Origin: Arthrobacter castelli DSM 16402
GTDB taxonomy: Bacteria; Actinomycetota; Actinomycetes; Actinomycetales; Micrococcaceae
Reading direction: 5' to 3'
Assembly (NCBI RefSeq): GCF_000430705.1
Contig: NZ_AUMN01000006.1
Span: 62,001 to 126,000, forward strand
DNA: 64,000 bases
Shown here: piece by piece, positions 36,309-44,138 of the stretch
Layout: the number at the start of each line of letters is the position of its first letter
Position numbering within the stretch: the first letter of the stretch is position 1
The notes under the pieces: model-generated
Databases searched by the model: none
What the model saw: only the letters and a program-made list of their open reading frames with translations
What the model was told of the DNA's origin: nothing
Translations under genes and position numbers: made by a program

Positions 36309-37429
36309 TCGGCCACCTCCCGCAGTCGCCGGGCCACATCTTCTGGCGTGGTGTCGTTGATGAAGGCACCCATCGCCGCTTCCGACCCGGCCAGGAACTT
36401 CAGCTTGTCCGCCGCCCGCCGCGGTGAGGTCAGCTGCAGGTGGAGCCGCGAGGCCTCACGCAATCCCGGCTGCAACGGCGCCTGGTGCCAGGCGGCGATG
36501 TAGGGCATCGGGGTGCCGTACAGCCTGTCGAACCGCGACAGCAGATCCAGGTAGACACCGGCCAGTTCCTCCCGCTCGGCTCCGGTGAGCGCGGCGAAGT
36601 CGGGCACGTGCCGGTGGGGGACCAGATGCACTTCGACCGGCCAGCGGGCGGCAAACGGGACGTAGGCGCTGAAGTGGTCGCTGCGCAGCACCATCCGCGA
36701 TCCGTCTTCCTGCTCTTTGCCCAGGATGGAGCCGGTCAGCGTGCTGGTGCCGCCGGAAGCCTCAAAGTGCCGGTGCGCGGCCGCGGCCATCACCGCGGAC
36801 TTCGCCGGGATGTACGGGTAGGCGTAAATCTGTCCATGGGGGTGGTGCAGGGTGACGCCGATTTCCGAGCCCCGGTTCTCGAAGGGGAAGACCTGCTTCA
36901 CGCCGTCCAGCGCGGACAGTTCTGCGGTGCGGTGTGCCCAGGTGTCGATGACGGTCAGCGCTCGTTGCGGCGACAGGTCGGAGAAGGAACCGGTGTGCTC
37001 GCTGGTGAACGCGACGACTTCGCAGCGACCGAACGACGGCGCGGCGATGCCCCACTGCGGATCGCCTGTGCCAGCGCCGGTGCCGGGAACAGCGCCGGTG
37101 CCCGGACCGAACGAGGGGAATCGGTTCTCGAAAACCGCGACGTCGTATTCAGCCGCTGGGATCTCCGACGGGTTGGCCTGAGTCGTCGGGCACAGCGGGC
37201 ACTGGTCCGCCGGAGGCAGGTACGTCCTGGTCTGCCGGTGCGCGGCGATCGCCACCCAGTCGTCGTTCAGCGCGTCGTAGCGCAGTTCGCCGGTGCAGCC
37301 CCGCGCGTCGAGGGGGCGCCGGTCGCGGACCAGTTCGCCGGTGCGGTGCAGATCCGCCGTCTGCTGTGCCTCGTCGAAGTAGATCAGTTCCCGGCCGTCG
37401 GCCAGCCGGGTGGGGGTCACAATCGTCAT
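36305..37429 (-). CDS. galT: Galactose-1-phosphate uridylyltransferase
   Basis: 374 residues. Two HIT-like domains are visible. The active-site triplet appears as HHPHGQIYAYPY, with the nucleophilic His the middle one, and CPLCPTTQ provides the Cys residues of the structural metal site. FENRFPSFG and EVVAFTSEHTGSF are family segments. It exchanges galactose-1-phosphate with UDP-glucose in the Leloir pathway. It overlaps the deoR stop and galK start by four bases each. Confidence 0.95.
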   Translation of the reverse strand: MTIVTPTRLADGRELIYFDEAQQTADLHRTGELVRDRRPLDARGCTGELRYDALNDDWVAIAAHRQTRTYLPPADQCPLCPTTQANPSEIPAAEYDVAVFENRFPSFGPGTGAVPGTGAGTGDPQWGIAAPSFGRCEVVAFTSEHTGSFSDLSPQRALTVIDTWAHRTAELSALDGVKQVFPFENRGSEIGVTLHHPHGQIYAYPYIPAKSAVMAAAAHRHFEASGGTSTLTGSILGKEQEDGSRMVLRSDHFSAYVPFAARWPVEVHLVPHRHVPDFAALTGAEREELAGVYLDLLSRFDRLYGTPMPYIAAWHQAPLQPGLREASRLHLQLTSPRRAADKLKFLAGSEAAMGAFINDTTPEDVARRLREVAE

Positions 37430-38226
37430 GCGGTCTCCGTTCCGTGTTCAGCTGTGCCGGCTCCGGTGGTGGTCACAACGCGTCCGACGCCGTGCGAGTA
37501 GTTCTCAGCGGCGGCGCCGGTGGGGAGGTGGTCGGTCACCAGGGTCCCGACGTCGTGCAGCGGCACGATGCCCGCCAGGGCCGTGACGCCGAATTTGGTG
37601 TGGTCGGCCAGCACCACCAGCTCAGCGGCCGAGGCGGCGAAGGCGCGGTTCGTTTCGGCTTCGTGCACATTCGGGGTGGACAGGCCATGTTCGACGTCGA
37701 GGCCATGCACGCCCATGAAGCACAGGTCCACGTGCAGGTTACTGATCGCCGCGGTGGCAACGGGGCCCACCAGCGCCTCGGAAGGAGTGCGTTCCCCGCC
37801 GGTGAGGATGACAGTGGCGGAGGAGTCGGTGTGCAGCACGTCGGCCACCTTGATCGAATTGGTTACCACGGTGAGGTTTTCCACCCCGGTCAGTCGGGCC
37901 GCGAGCCGGTAGGTGGTGCTGCCCCCGGTCAGCGAGACAGTCATCCCGTCCGCCACCAGCCTCGCAGCGGCGCCGGCGATGGCGGTCTTGGCTTCAGTTT
38001 CCCGGTCAAGATTGAGTTGGAAACCGGGTTCGACGGCGGCAAGCGGCTGAATGCGGACGGCCCCACCATGGACCTTCCGCAGCGAACCGGCCACGTGCAA
38101 CGTCTCGATGTCGCGGCGCACGGTCATCTCGGACACGGCCATAGCGGCGGCAAGTTCGCCTACCCTGACAGCCTCGCGTTGCTCCAGTTCACGCAGGATG
38201 TAACGGTGACGCTCGGGGACGAGCAT
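37426..38226 (-). CDS. DeoR-family transcriptional repressor of the gal operon
   Basis: 266 residues. The N-terminal DeoR HTH is ERHRYILRELEQREAVRVGELA with recognition helix SEMTVRRDIETL. The C-terminal sugar-phosphate sensor domain has TVSLTGGSTTYRLA, LADHTKFG and TDHLPTG. It likely senses a galactose phosphate and controls its own operon. The ATG at 38226 is chosen for its strong AGGAGGT site; the open frame extends to 38295 but into the promoter. Confidence 0.92.
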   Translation of the reverse strand: MLVPERHRYILRELEQREAVRVGELAAAMAVSEMTVRRDIETLHVAGSLRKVHGGAVRIQPLAAVEPGFQLNLDRETEAKTAIAGAAARLVADGMTVSLTGGSTTYRLAARLTGVENLTVVTNSIKVADVLHTDSSATVILTGGERTPSEALVGPVATAAISNLHVDLCFMGVHGLDVEHGLSTPNVHEAETNRAFAASAAELVVLADHTKFGVTALAGIVPLHDVGTLVTDHLPTGAAAENYSHGVGRVVTTTGAGTAEHGTETA

Positions 38227-38270
38227 GGCACCTCCTTCCCCCATGGCAGAGCCACCGGCGGACCTAGTGG

Positions 38271-38301
38271 AACAAAAGCGATAGAAAACAAACAAATTCT
38301 A
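38271..38301 (-). promoter_or_regulatory. Promoter and A-rich operator region of deoR-galT-galK
   Basis: On the minus strand TAGAAT (complement of 38296-38301) is a good -10 box. Just downstream lie short repeated TTTGTTTG/TTTTGTT tracts, an AT-rich patch in GC-rich DNA and a type of sequence bound by DeoR-family proteins. This suggests autorepression. Confidence 0.45.
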
Positions 38302-38360
38302 ACACGGAAGCCGTCCCGCGGGAGGTGAGGATCGAAGGGACGGCATCGCGGCGGCACCGC

Positions 38361-38430
38361 GGATGTCACTGCCCCGCGGATGTCGGCGGCACCGCGGATG
38401 TCACTGCCCCGCGGATGTCGGCGGCACCGC
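38361..38430. repeat. 2 x 35-bp tandem repeat upstream of galM
   Basis: Exact copies at 38361-38395 and 38396-38430, with a partial third start to 38438. The unit contains CCGCGGATGTC twice, so it is itself an internal duplication. It lies about 50 bases upstream of the galM promoter and between two gal transcription units. Confidence 0.85.
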
Positions 38431-38477
38431 GGATGTCATAGACCAAAGTCGATGAGCCGCCGTCGTCCCTTCAGCGG

Positions 38478-38483
38478 TACCGT
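38478..38483 (+). promoter_or_regulatory. -10 element of galM, leaderless
   Basis: TACCGT is followed by six bases and the ATG at 38490. No ribosome-binding site is seen. Confidence 0.5.
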
Positions 38484-38489
38484 AGTGTC

Positions 38490-39419
38490 ATGGCCGATCA
38501 TACGAACCAGCACCTGTGGCCGGCCACCGGCGCGCAGTATCAGATCAGCCGCGGCGATGCCCGGGTGACGGTTGCCGAATTGGCTGGGTCCCTGCGGTCA
38601 TTTCGGCGCGGCGGTGTTGAGCTGACCGAGACTTATCCTGACGACAGCGTTCCTCCCGCGGGCGCGGGCATTCTGCTCGCTCCGTGGCCCAATCGCGTCG
38701 CGGACGGGCAGTGGACGTTCGAAGGACGGCAACAGCAACTCGACATCACCGAAGTCGACCGGAACAACGCCATCCACGGGTTGCTGCGCAATGCCGGGTA
38801 CCAGCTGGTGGAGCACGCCCGGAGCAAGGTAGTGCTGGCGGCGACGATTTTCCCGCAGCACGGATATCCGTTCCACGCCGAGCACCAGGCAACATATGAA
38901 CTCGACGGCGACCAGGCGTTGACGGTCACACAGCAGCTGGTCAACCGGTCCGGCGTCGACATCCCTTTCGCCGTGGGCGCTCACCCGTATCTGCGGATCG
39001 GCGACATCCCCTCCGAGGAACTGACTCTCACGATTAACGCCGGCACGCGGTTGGCGACCAACGACCGGTTGATCCCCACCGGAACGGAGCCGGTTGCCGG
39101 CAGTTTCGACCTGCGCGAAGGCCGCAAGGTTGCCGACCTTGACCTGGATACCTGCTTCACGGATCTGGCCTTCGACGACGGACGCTGCAGTCACACGCTT
39201 TCCGCGGACGACGGGCGCACCGTTACCCTGTGGATGGACGAGGAGTTCGCCTATACCCAGGTTTTCGTCACCGACCAGTTCCCGGGCCGGGCCAAGGCGG
39301 TGGCCATGGAACCGATGACGGCCCCGGCAGACGCCTTCAACTCCGGCGACGGGTTGCGCTGGCTGGAACCGGGCGGGATGTTCCGCGCCGCCTGGGGAAT
39401 CAGCGCGGATCTTGGCTGA
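38490..39419 (+). CDS. galM: Aldose 1-epimerase (galactose mutarotase)
   Basis: 309 residues. The family's ILLAPWPNRVADGQWTFEG, NAIHGLLRNAGY (general acid His) and VGAHPYLRIGD (second His) segments are present. The catalytic Glu is likely in AVAMEPMTAPADAFN near the end. It interconverts alpha and beta galactose, feeding galactokinase. It is divergent from the deoR-galT-galK operon, so all genes here for galactose entry into metabolism sit together, although galE is not in the window. Confidence 0.92.
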   Translation: MADHTNQHLWPATGAQYQISRGDARVTVAELAGSLRSFRRGGVELTETYPDDSVPPAGAGILLAPWPNRVADGQWTFEGRQQQLDITEVDRNNAIHGLLRNAGYQLVEHARSKVVLAATIFPQHGYPFHAEHQATYELDGDQALTVTQQLVNRSGVDIPFAVGAHPYLRIGDIPSEELTLTINAGTRLATNDRLIPTGTEPVAGSFDLREGRKVADLDLDTCFTDLAFDDGRCSHTLSADDGRTVTLWMDEEFAYTQVFVTDQFPGRAKAVAMEPMTAPADAFNSGDGLRWLEPGGMFRAAWGISADLG

Positions 39420-39499
39420 TGCCGATGCGGGCCTTTGGGCCAGCCAATCCCGACGGACAGCGAATTGCATTGTGATCCCAGCAGGAAAGAGGCATTGAG

Positions 39500-40738
39500 G
39501 TGACTGACACAGGCGGCTTGCCGGTGACCCTGAAAGACGTGGAAGCGGCTCGGGATCTGCTCGAGGGGGTCACCGAGCTGACGCCGATCGAGAGCTCGAG
39601 GGCGCTGGGCCGGCAGACCGGCTCCGAAGTGTACTTCAAATGCGAAAACCTGCAGCGGGCCGGCTCCTTCAAGGTCCGGGGAGCTTATGTCCGGATGGCG
39701 CGGCTGAGGGCGGAGGAGCGGGCGCGCGGCGTGGTGGCGGCGTCGGCCGGTAATCATGCTCAAGGCGTGGCGGTGGCTGCCAGCAAGCTCGGCATCAAGG
39801 CCAGAATCTTCATGCCCGTTGGTGTCGCGCTGCCTAAACTCGCGGCCACGCGCGGCCATGGAGCCGAGGTCATCCTGCACGGCCACACCGTCGATGAAGC
39901 GCTCGCGGAGGCGCAGCGCTATGCCGACGACACCGGATCGGTGTTTGTGCACCCCTTCGACAACGTCGACGTCGTCGCCGGGCAGGGCACCATCGGGCTG
40001 GAGATCCTCGAGCAGGTCCCGCACGTGGACACCATCCTGATGGGCGTCGGCGGCGGGGGACTGATGGCCGGAACCGCCGTCGCCGTCAAGGAAAAGGCCG
40101 CCGAACTGGGCAGGCATATCAACATCATCGGCGTGCAGGCGGAGAACGCCGCCGCCTACCCGCCGTCGCTGGCCGCCGATGCGCTGGTTCCGTTGCAAAG
40201 AGTCTCAACGATGGCCGACGGGATTGCAGTGGGGCGTCCCGGCCAGCTGCCGTTCACCATCATTAAGGAAATGGTCGACGACGTCGTCACCGTCAGCGAG
40301 GACGCGCTCGCCCGGGCGCTGATCTTCCTGCTGGAACGGGCCAAGATGGTGGTTGAACCCGCCGGTGCGGTGGGCGTGGCCGCGCTGATGGAGGGCAAGA
40401 TCGAAAATCCGGGCACCACGGTGGCGCTGCTCTCCGGCGGCAACATCGACCCGATGCTGATGTTGAAGGTGATCCAGCGCGGTCTGTCGGCCGCCGGGCG
40501 GTTCATGACCATCCGAATGATGCTCGGCGACCGTCCCGGGTCATTGGCAACTATTTCCCGGATCATCGCCGAAACCGACGCCAACGTCACGGGCGTCGAC
40601 CACACCCGGCTCGGCGGTTCGATCAGCATGGGGGATGTTTCCATCACCGTGGACATCGAGACCAAGGGCCATGACCACTGGGACCAGGTACTGGAGCGGC
40701 TGCGCGCGGAAGGGTTCAACCCCGTCGTCGTGCACTGA
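39500..40738 (+). CDS. ilvA: Threonine ammonia-lyase (threonine dehydratase)
   Basis: 412 residues. PLP-binding Lys 58 lies in RAGSFKVRGAY, the PLP phosphate loop is GVGGGGLMAG, and SAGNHAQG binds substrate. The catalytic domain runs to about 325 and a single ACT domain follows (RFMTIRMMLGDRPGSLATISRII). This short form, with one ACT domain, is the common bacterial type; it makes 2-oxobutanoate for isoleucine. GTG start with AGGAAAGAGG upstream. Confidence 0.93.
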   Translation: MTDTGGLPVTLKDVEAARDLLEGVTELTPIESSRALGRQTGSEVYFKCENLQRAGSFKVRGAYVRMARLRAEERARGVVAASAGNHAQGVAVAASKLGIKARIFMPVGVALPKLAATRGHGAEVILHGHTVDEALAEAQRYADDTGSVFVHPFDNVDVVAGQGTIGLEILEQVPHVDTILMGVGGGGLMAGTAVAVKEKAAELGRHINIIGVQAENAAAYPPSLAADALVPLQRVSTMADGIAVGRPGQLPFTIIKEMVDDVVTVSEDALARALIFLLERAKMVVEPAGAVGVAALMEGKIENPGTTVALLSGGNIDPMLMLKVIQRGLSAAGRFMTIRMMLGDRPGSLATISRIIAETDANVTGVDHTRLGGSISMGDVSITVDIETKGHDHWDQVLERLRAEGFNPVVVH

Positions 40739-40937
40739 ACCGTGATGTGAATTCCCCGGTCTTGGGCCGCTGCGACCGGGTGAATGCCCGGTCTGGGCCC
40801 CTGCGACCGGAAATGCCCGCTCCGACCGGAAATGCTGCCAACGGGGACTCACCATCCGCGGCGCGGTGGATGGAGAATCCCAAACCGCAGCATTTTCGGG
40901 ACTGGACTCCGGATTTCTACGGAATCTTCCGACTTCC

Positions 40938-40993
40938 CTCCGCTTTGGGACATTTGACCGGCGGCGCCGCCGGTCAAATGTCCCAAAGCGGAG
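40938..40993. repeat. 56-bp perfect palindrome downstream of ilvA
   Basis: Each half is 28 bases and the two are exact reverse complements with no spacer. The left half starts CTCCGCTTTGGGACATTTG and the centre is GGCGGC|GCCGCC. It lies 200 bases after the ilvA stop in a 406-base gap (40739-41144) that holds no gene, only short GACCGGAAATGC-type repeats before it and an 18-bp repeat after it. It could act as a very strong hairpin for the ilvA transcript. Confidence 0.9.
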
Positions 40994-41002
40994 CAGAATG
41001 CG

Positions 41003-41038
41003 TGGATGACTGTCTCGTGATGGATGACTGTCTCGTGA
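41003..41038. repeat. 2 x 18-bp direct repeat
   Basis: TGGATGACTGTCTCGTGA occurs twice in direct succession just after the 56-bp palindrome, and a truncated related sequence (GACTGT) follows. No coding function. Confidence 0.8.
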
Positions 41039-41144
41039 ACGACTGTGCGGTAGGTGACAGATTGCGCCGATGACGGCGGTGCCCACCCGGGACGCCGCTC
41101 GTGCCGGGCGCGACCTACGCCACGCCGGCAGCGCTCACCACGTC

Positions 41145-41396
41145 CTACTTATCCCGCTTTGACCAGTCCCGCCGTCGTCCGCTGAGCCAGAAACGACCGC
41201 GTCCACCGCCCACGAAATACGTCAGGTAGCACAACAGGAAGGTGAAGAAGATGAAGGCCGGAACAATCCCCGGACGAGTGTTCATCCAGGGATTGCTGAA
41301 GCCGATAATGATCAACACGATGGTGACCACGCCGCACACTATGGAGGCGATGAACAGCGCCTTCACCAGCGCGGACATCCGTGTGAAGCCCTTCAA
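41145..41396 (-). CDS. Small membrane protein, two TM segments
   Basis: 83 residues, unknown family. Two hydrophobic segments (ALFIASIVCGVVTIVLIIIGF and IVPAFIFFTFLLCYLTYFV) flank a short loop with NPW. The C-terminus is very basic (RGRFWLSGRRRDWSKRDK) and predicted cytoplasmic. It follows greA by 12 bases on the same strand and is probably in its transcript. The TTG start has AGGAA upstream; an ATG at 41378 is an alternative. Confidence 0.65.
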   Translation of the reverse strand: MKGFTRMSALVKALFIASIVCGVVTIVLIIIGFSNPWMNTRPGIVPAFIFFTFLLCYLTYFVGGGRGRFWLSGRRRDWSKRDK

Positions 41397-41408
41397 TGCA
41401 CAGGGTTC

Positions 41409-41900
41409 CTAGCCGGTGAATGGCTTGGCGGAGACGATCTCCACCTCAATGTCCTTGCCGTTCGGCGCCTGGTACGAGCCCTTCTCGCCGACCTTCATGC
41501 CGTGGATGGAAGCACCGAGCGGCGACTTTTCACTGAAGACCTGCAGGTCGGTTTCACCGGCGATTTCGCGGCTGCCGAGCACGAACTTTTCCTCGTCGCC
41601 GGCGACCTTGGCCACCACGAGCATCCCTGCCTCCACGATCCCGTCATCTGCCGGGGACTCGCCGACGTGCGCATTGCGGAGAAGATCGGTCAGGTGGCGG
41701 ATGCGCGCCTCGATCTTGCCCTGCTCCTCCTTGGCGGCGTGATAGCCGCCGTTCTCCTTCAGGTCTCCCTCGGAGCGGGCTTCTTCGATCTTCCTTACGA
41801 CTTCAATGCGGCCGGTGCCGGACAGGTGGTCCAGCTCCGCCTTCAGCCGGTCGTGGGCCTCCTGGGTGAGCCAGGCTACGGATGCGTCAGTAGTAGACAC
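41409..41900 (-). CDS. greA: Transcript cleavage factor GreA
   Basis: 163 residues. The N-terminal coiled-coil finger (HDRLKAELDHL, IEEARSEGDLKENGGYHAAKEEQ) carries the acidic tip needed for RNA polymerase backtrack rescue. The C-terminal FKBP-like domain ends in SPLGASIHGMKVGEKGSYQAPNG. GTG start with AAGGAG eight bases upstream. It helps stalled RNA polymerase cleave its 3' end. It is preceded by the DUF4307 gene on the same strand. Confidence 0.95.
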   Translation of the reverse strand: MSTTDASVAWLTQEAHDRLKAELDHLSGTGRIEVVRKIEEARSEGDLKENGGYHAAKEEQGKIEARIRHLTDLLRNAHVGESPADDGIVEAGMLVVAKVAGDEEKFVLGSREIAGETDLQVFSEKSPLGASIHGMKVGEKGSYQAPNGKDIEVEIVSAKPFTG

Positions 41901-42160
41901 GACTTCTCCTTCGGTTACTGCTCGTCGCTGTTCTGTGTCAGTCCAGCGCGGTGACTGCTCAGCGGCCCTGTCTGCTCAAGGCCCATAATGCAAAGCACCC
42001 GCCGTCTGTCCTGGCTGCGACATTCTTTGCAGTGCCGGACGCGGCGGGCGGAACGTATTACCTGCTATTTTAGTCAGTTTTGCCCGCCAAACCCAACACC
42101 AGCGGCCAAAAGCGTACCAACGTGCCGGTTTAAGACCCCCGCAGTCGGGTGTGACGTCCG

Positions 42161-42607
42161 TTATTCGACGGCCCAGCAAGTGTCGACGCCGCCGCTTACG
42201 CCGAGCGATTCGGTGCGCAGCCCGGTGGTTTCGACGGTGGTGCGATCATCGTTCGGGCCCTCGGAGGGGGCAGTCGGGCCGATGGTGACCACCTTCCATC
42301 CAACGATGGCGAAACTCGAGTTCAGTATCCTTACCGCGCATTTGGCGGTGGTCTCCGGCTCCTTGGACACCCGGAAGTCGACGGTGCCGTAGGTGGAGTC
42401 GACGATGTTGTACCCGACGTTCTTGGACGTAACTTGAGGACTGGCGGAGGTGATGGCGATGATGCCCATCAGGGCTGCCCCAACGACCAGAGCCGCGCCG
42501 ATCAGGATCCAGCGTGCCCGGCGCGACAGCCGCCGCTTGGGCGAGCCGTAGCGATTGGCTAGGCTTGAGGGTGAGGATTGCTCGGAGGAAGTGTGTGTGG
42601 CGCTCAC
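42161..42607 (-). CDS. DUF4307 domain-containing membrane protein
   Basis: 148 residues. A polar N-terminus with the short YGSPKRRLSRR motif precedes one membrane span (WILIGAALVVGAALMGIIAI) and then an extracytoplasmic domain (YNIVDSTYGTVDFRVSKEPETTAKCAVRILN) with two Cys residues that may form a disulfide. DUF4307 is actinobacterial, of unknown function, and is typically placed between greA and mca as here. GTG start. The 260-base gap to greA shows no gene. Confidence 0.85.
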   Translation of the reverse strand: MSATHTSSEQSSPSSLANRYGSPKRRLSRRARWILIGAALVVGAALMGIIAITSASPQVTSKNVGYNIVDSTYGTVDFRVSKEPETTAKCAVRILNSSFAIVGWKVVTIGPTAPSEGPNDDRTTVETTGLRTESLGVSGGVDTCWAVE

Positions 42608-42685
42608 GGGTAATTTCTTTGCGGTATGGGAATTGGTCCCAGTTTACCGCGTCTTATCCCCATGGATATTCAGGAGGAAATTCCT

Positions 42686-43612
42686 TTGTCTCTTTCGGCA
42701 GAATCCCGGTCCGCGGCGTCCGGACCGGACACCGGGTTGCGATTGCTGGCGGTGCACGCACATCCGGATGATGAATCGAGCAAGGGTGCCGCGGTGATGG
42801 CCAGCTACGCGGCTGCCGGCGCCGAAGTCATGGTGGCGACCTGCACCGGTGGAGAACGCGGTTCAGTGTTGAACGAAGCTGTCGCCGACGAGGCGCACGC
42901 CCTGCGTGACCTCCCCGGGCTGCGCCGCCTCGAGATGGCCAACGCTGCGGCTGAGCTCGGCATCCAGCACCGTTGGATAGGTTTCACCGACTCCGGCCTG
43001 CCCGAGGGAGACCCGCTGCCGGAACTGCCGGCAGGCTCGTTCGCGGTGGCGCCGCTGGAACGTGCGGCGGCACCATTGGTGCGGCTGGTCCGGGAGTTCA
43101 AGCCGCATGTGATCCTCAGCTACGACGAAAAGGGCGGCTATCCCCACCCGGATCACATCATGGCCCACAAAGTGACGGTTGAAGCCTTCAACGCTGCCGG
43201 AAGCCCGGACGCCTACCCGGGACTTGGCGAACCGTGGGAACCGGCGAAGCTCTATTACGACCGTGCGTTCAATCCGCACCGGTTCCGGGCCCTGCATTTC
43301 GCCTTGGAAGAGGCCGGACTTCAGTCGCCGTATGCCGAGCGGATTGCAGCCTGGTCCGAGTCCGACGCCGAGGGGCACCAGGCTACGCCGGGCGGACACC
43401 AAACCACCACGCAGATCGATTGCGGCGACTACTTCGAACATCGTGACCGGGCCCTGCTGGCACACCGGACCCAAGTTGCTCCCGGGAGCTTTTTCTTCGC
43501 TGTTTCGGCCGACATGCAGCGGCGGGTGTGGCCATGGGAGGATTACACGCTGATCGAATCAAAGGTGAAGACCCAACTGCCGGAGAACGACTTCTTCGTG
43601 GGCATACGATAG
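42686..43612 (+). CDS. mca: Mycothiol S-conjugate amidase
   Basis: 308 residues of the LmbE/PIG-L family. The metal motif AHPDDE is at residues 25-30, and a second His pair lies in GGYPHPDHIMAHK. The Mca group, as opposed to MshB, is indicated by length and by the GGYPHPDHIMAH context. It cleaves mycothiol conjugates, releasing mercapturic acids for export during detoxification. The TTG at 42686 is preferred because AGGAGG precedes it by eight bases; ATGs at 42662 and 42626 are longer options. Confidence 0.9.
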   Translation: MSLSAESRSAASGPDTGLRLLAVHAHPDDESSKGAAVMASYAAAGAEVMVATCTGGERGSVLNEAVADEAHALRDLPGLRRLEMANAAAELGIQHRWIGFTDSGLPEGDPLPELPAGSFAVAPLERAAAPLVRLVREFKPHVILSYDEKGGYPHPDHIMAHKVTVEAFNAAGSPDAYPGLGEPWEPAKLYYDRAFNPHRFRALHFALEEAGLQSPYAERIAAWSESDAEGHQATPGGHQTTTQIDCGDYFEHRDRALLAHRTQVAPGSFFFAVSADMQRRVWPWEDYTLIESKVKTQLPENDFFVGIR

Positions 43613-43658
43613 AACCAGTGCCCGACAACGCCGTGCCCCATCGATAGAAAGCAGTACA

Positions 43659-44135
43659 GTGCAAAATCTCCTGGTGTCCATGGCCACCGCCGAACCGTCC
43701 CCGGGGGAGGATCTGCGCGAAGGGCTGGACCCGGAAATGGTCACCCCTGGGACACTCGGATTCCTGGCGACGCTGTTTGTCGTCATAGCTGTCATCTTCC
43801 TGATTCGGGATATGACCAAACGCATTCGCCGTGTGCGCTACCGCGAACAGGTTCAGGCGAGGTCGGAGCAAGCCGATGCTGATGCCGCGGACGGCGCCGA
43901 CGATGAGCGCAATCCTGGCGGCAAGAGCCCTGATGGCGGAGGCACTGACGGCGGCAGCACCACCGGCGGCGGCAGCACCGACGACGACGGCAGCAGCAAC
44001 ACCGGCGCCGGCATCACCACCGGCGCCGGCGGCCCGGCGGCTGGCACCGACGGCGGCTCAACCGAACGCCCTGACCACGATGATGAGTCCCATACTCAGT
44101 CAAGCAACGGGGCGGGACCCGACCGGAAGGGATGA
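43659..44135 (+). CDS. Hypothetical single-span membrane protein with low-complexity tail
   Basis: 158 residues. One membrane span (LGFLATLFVVIAVIFLIRDM) near residues 32-52 is followed by a basic segment (TKRIRRVRYREQ) and a long Gly/Asp/Ser/Thr-rich tail. The first half matches the short membrane protein commonly found next to mca in Micrococcales; the tail is variable. GTG start; the following DUF255 gene starts four bases after the stop. Confidence 0.7.
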   Translation: MQNLLVSMATAEPSPGEDLREGLDPEMVTPGTLGFLATLFVVIAVIFLIRDMTKRIRRVRYREQVQARSEQADADAADGADDERNPGGKSPDGGGTDGGSTTGGGSTDDDGSSNTGAGITTGAGGPAAGTDGGSTERPDHDDESHTQSSNGAGPDRKG

Positions 44136-44138
44136 GCC

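Noticed and set aside
34572-36503. 643-residue plus-strand frame over nitroreductase and galK
   Set aside because: Antisense to two clear genes and crosses a repeat element; composition is typical of a shadow.
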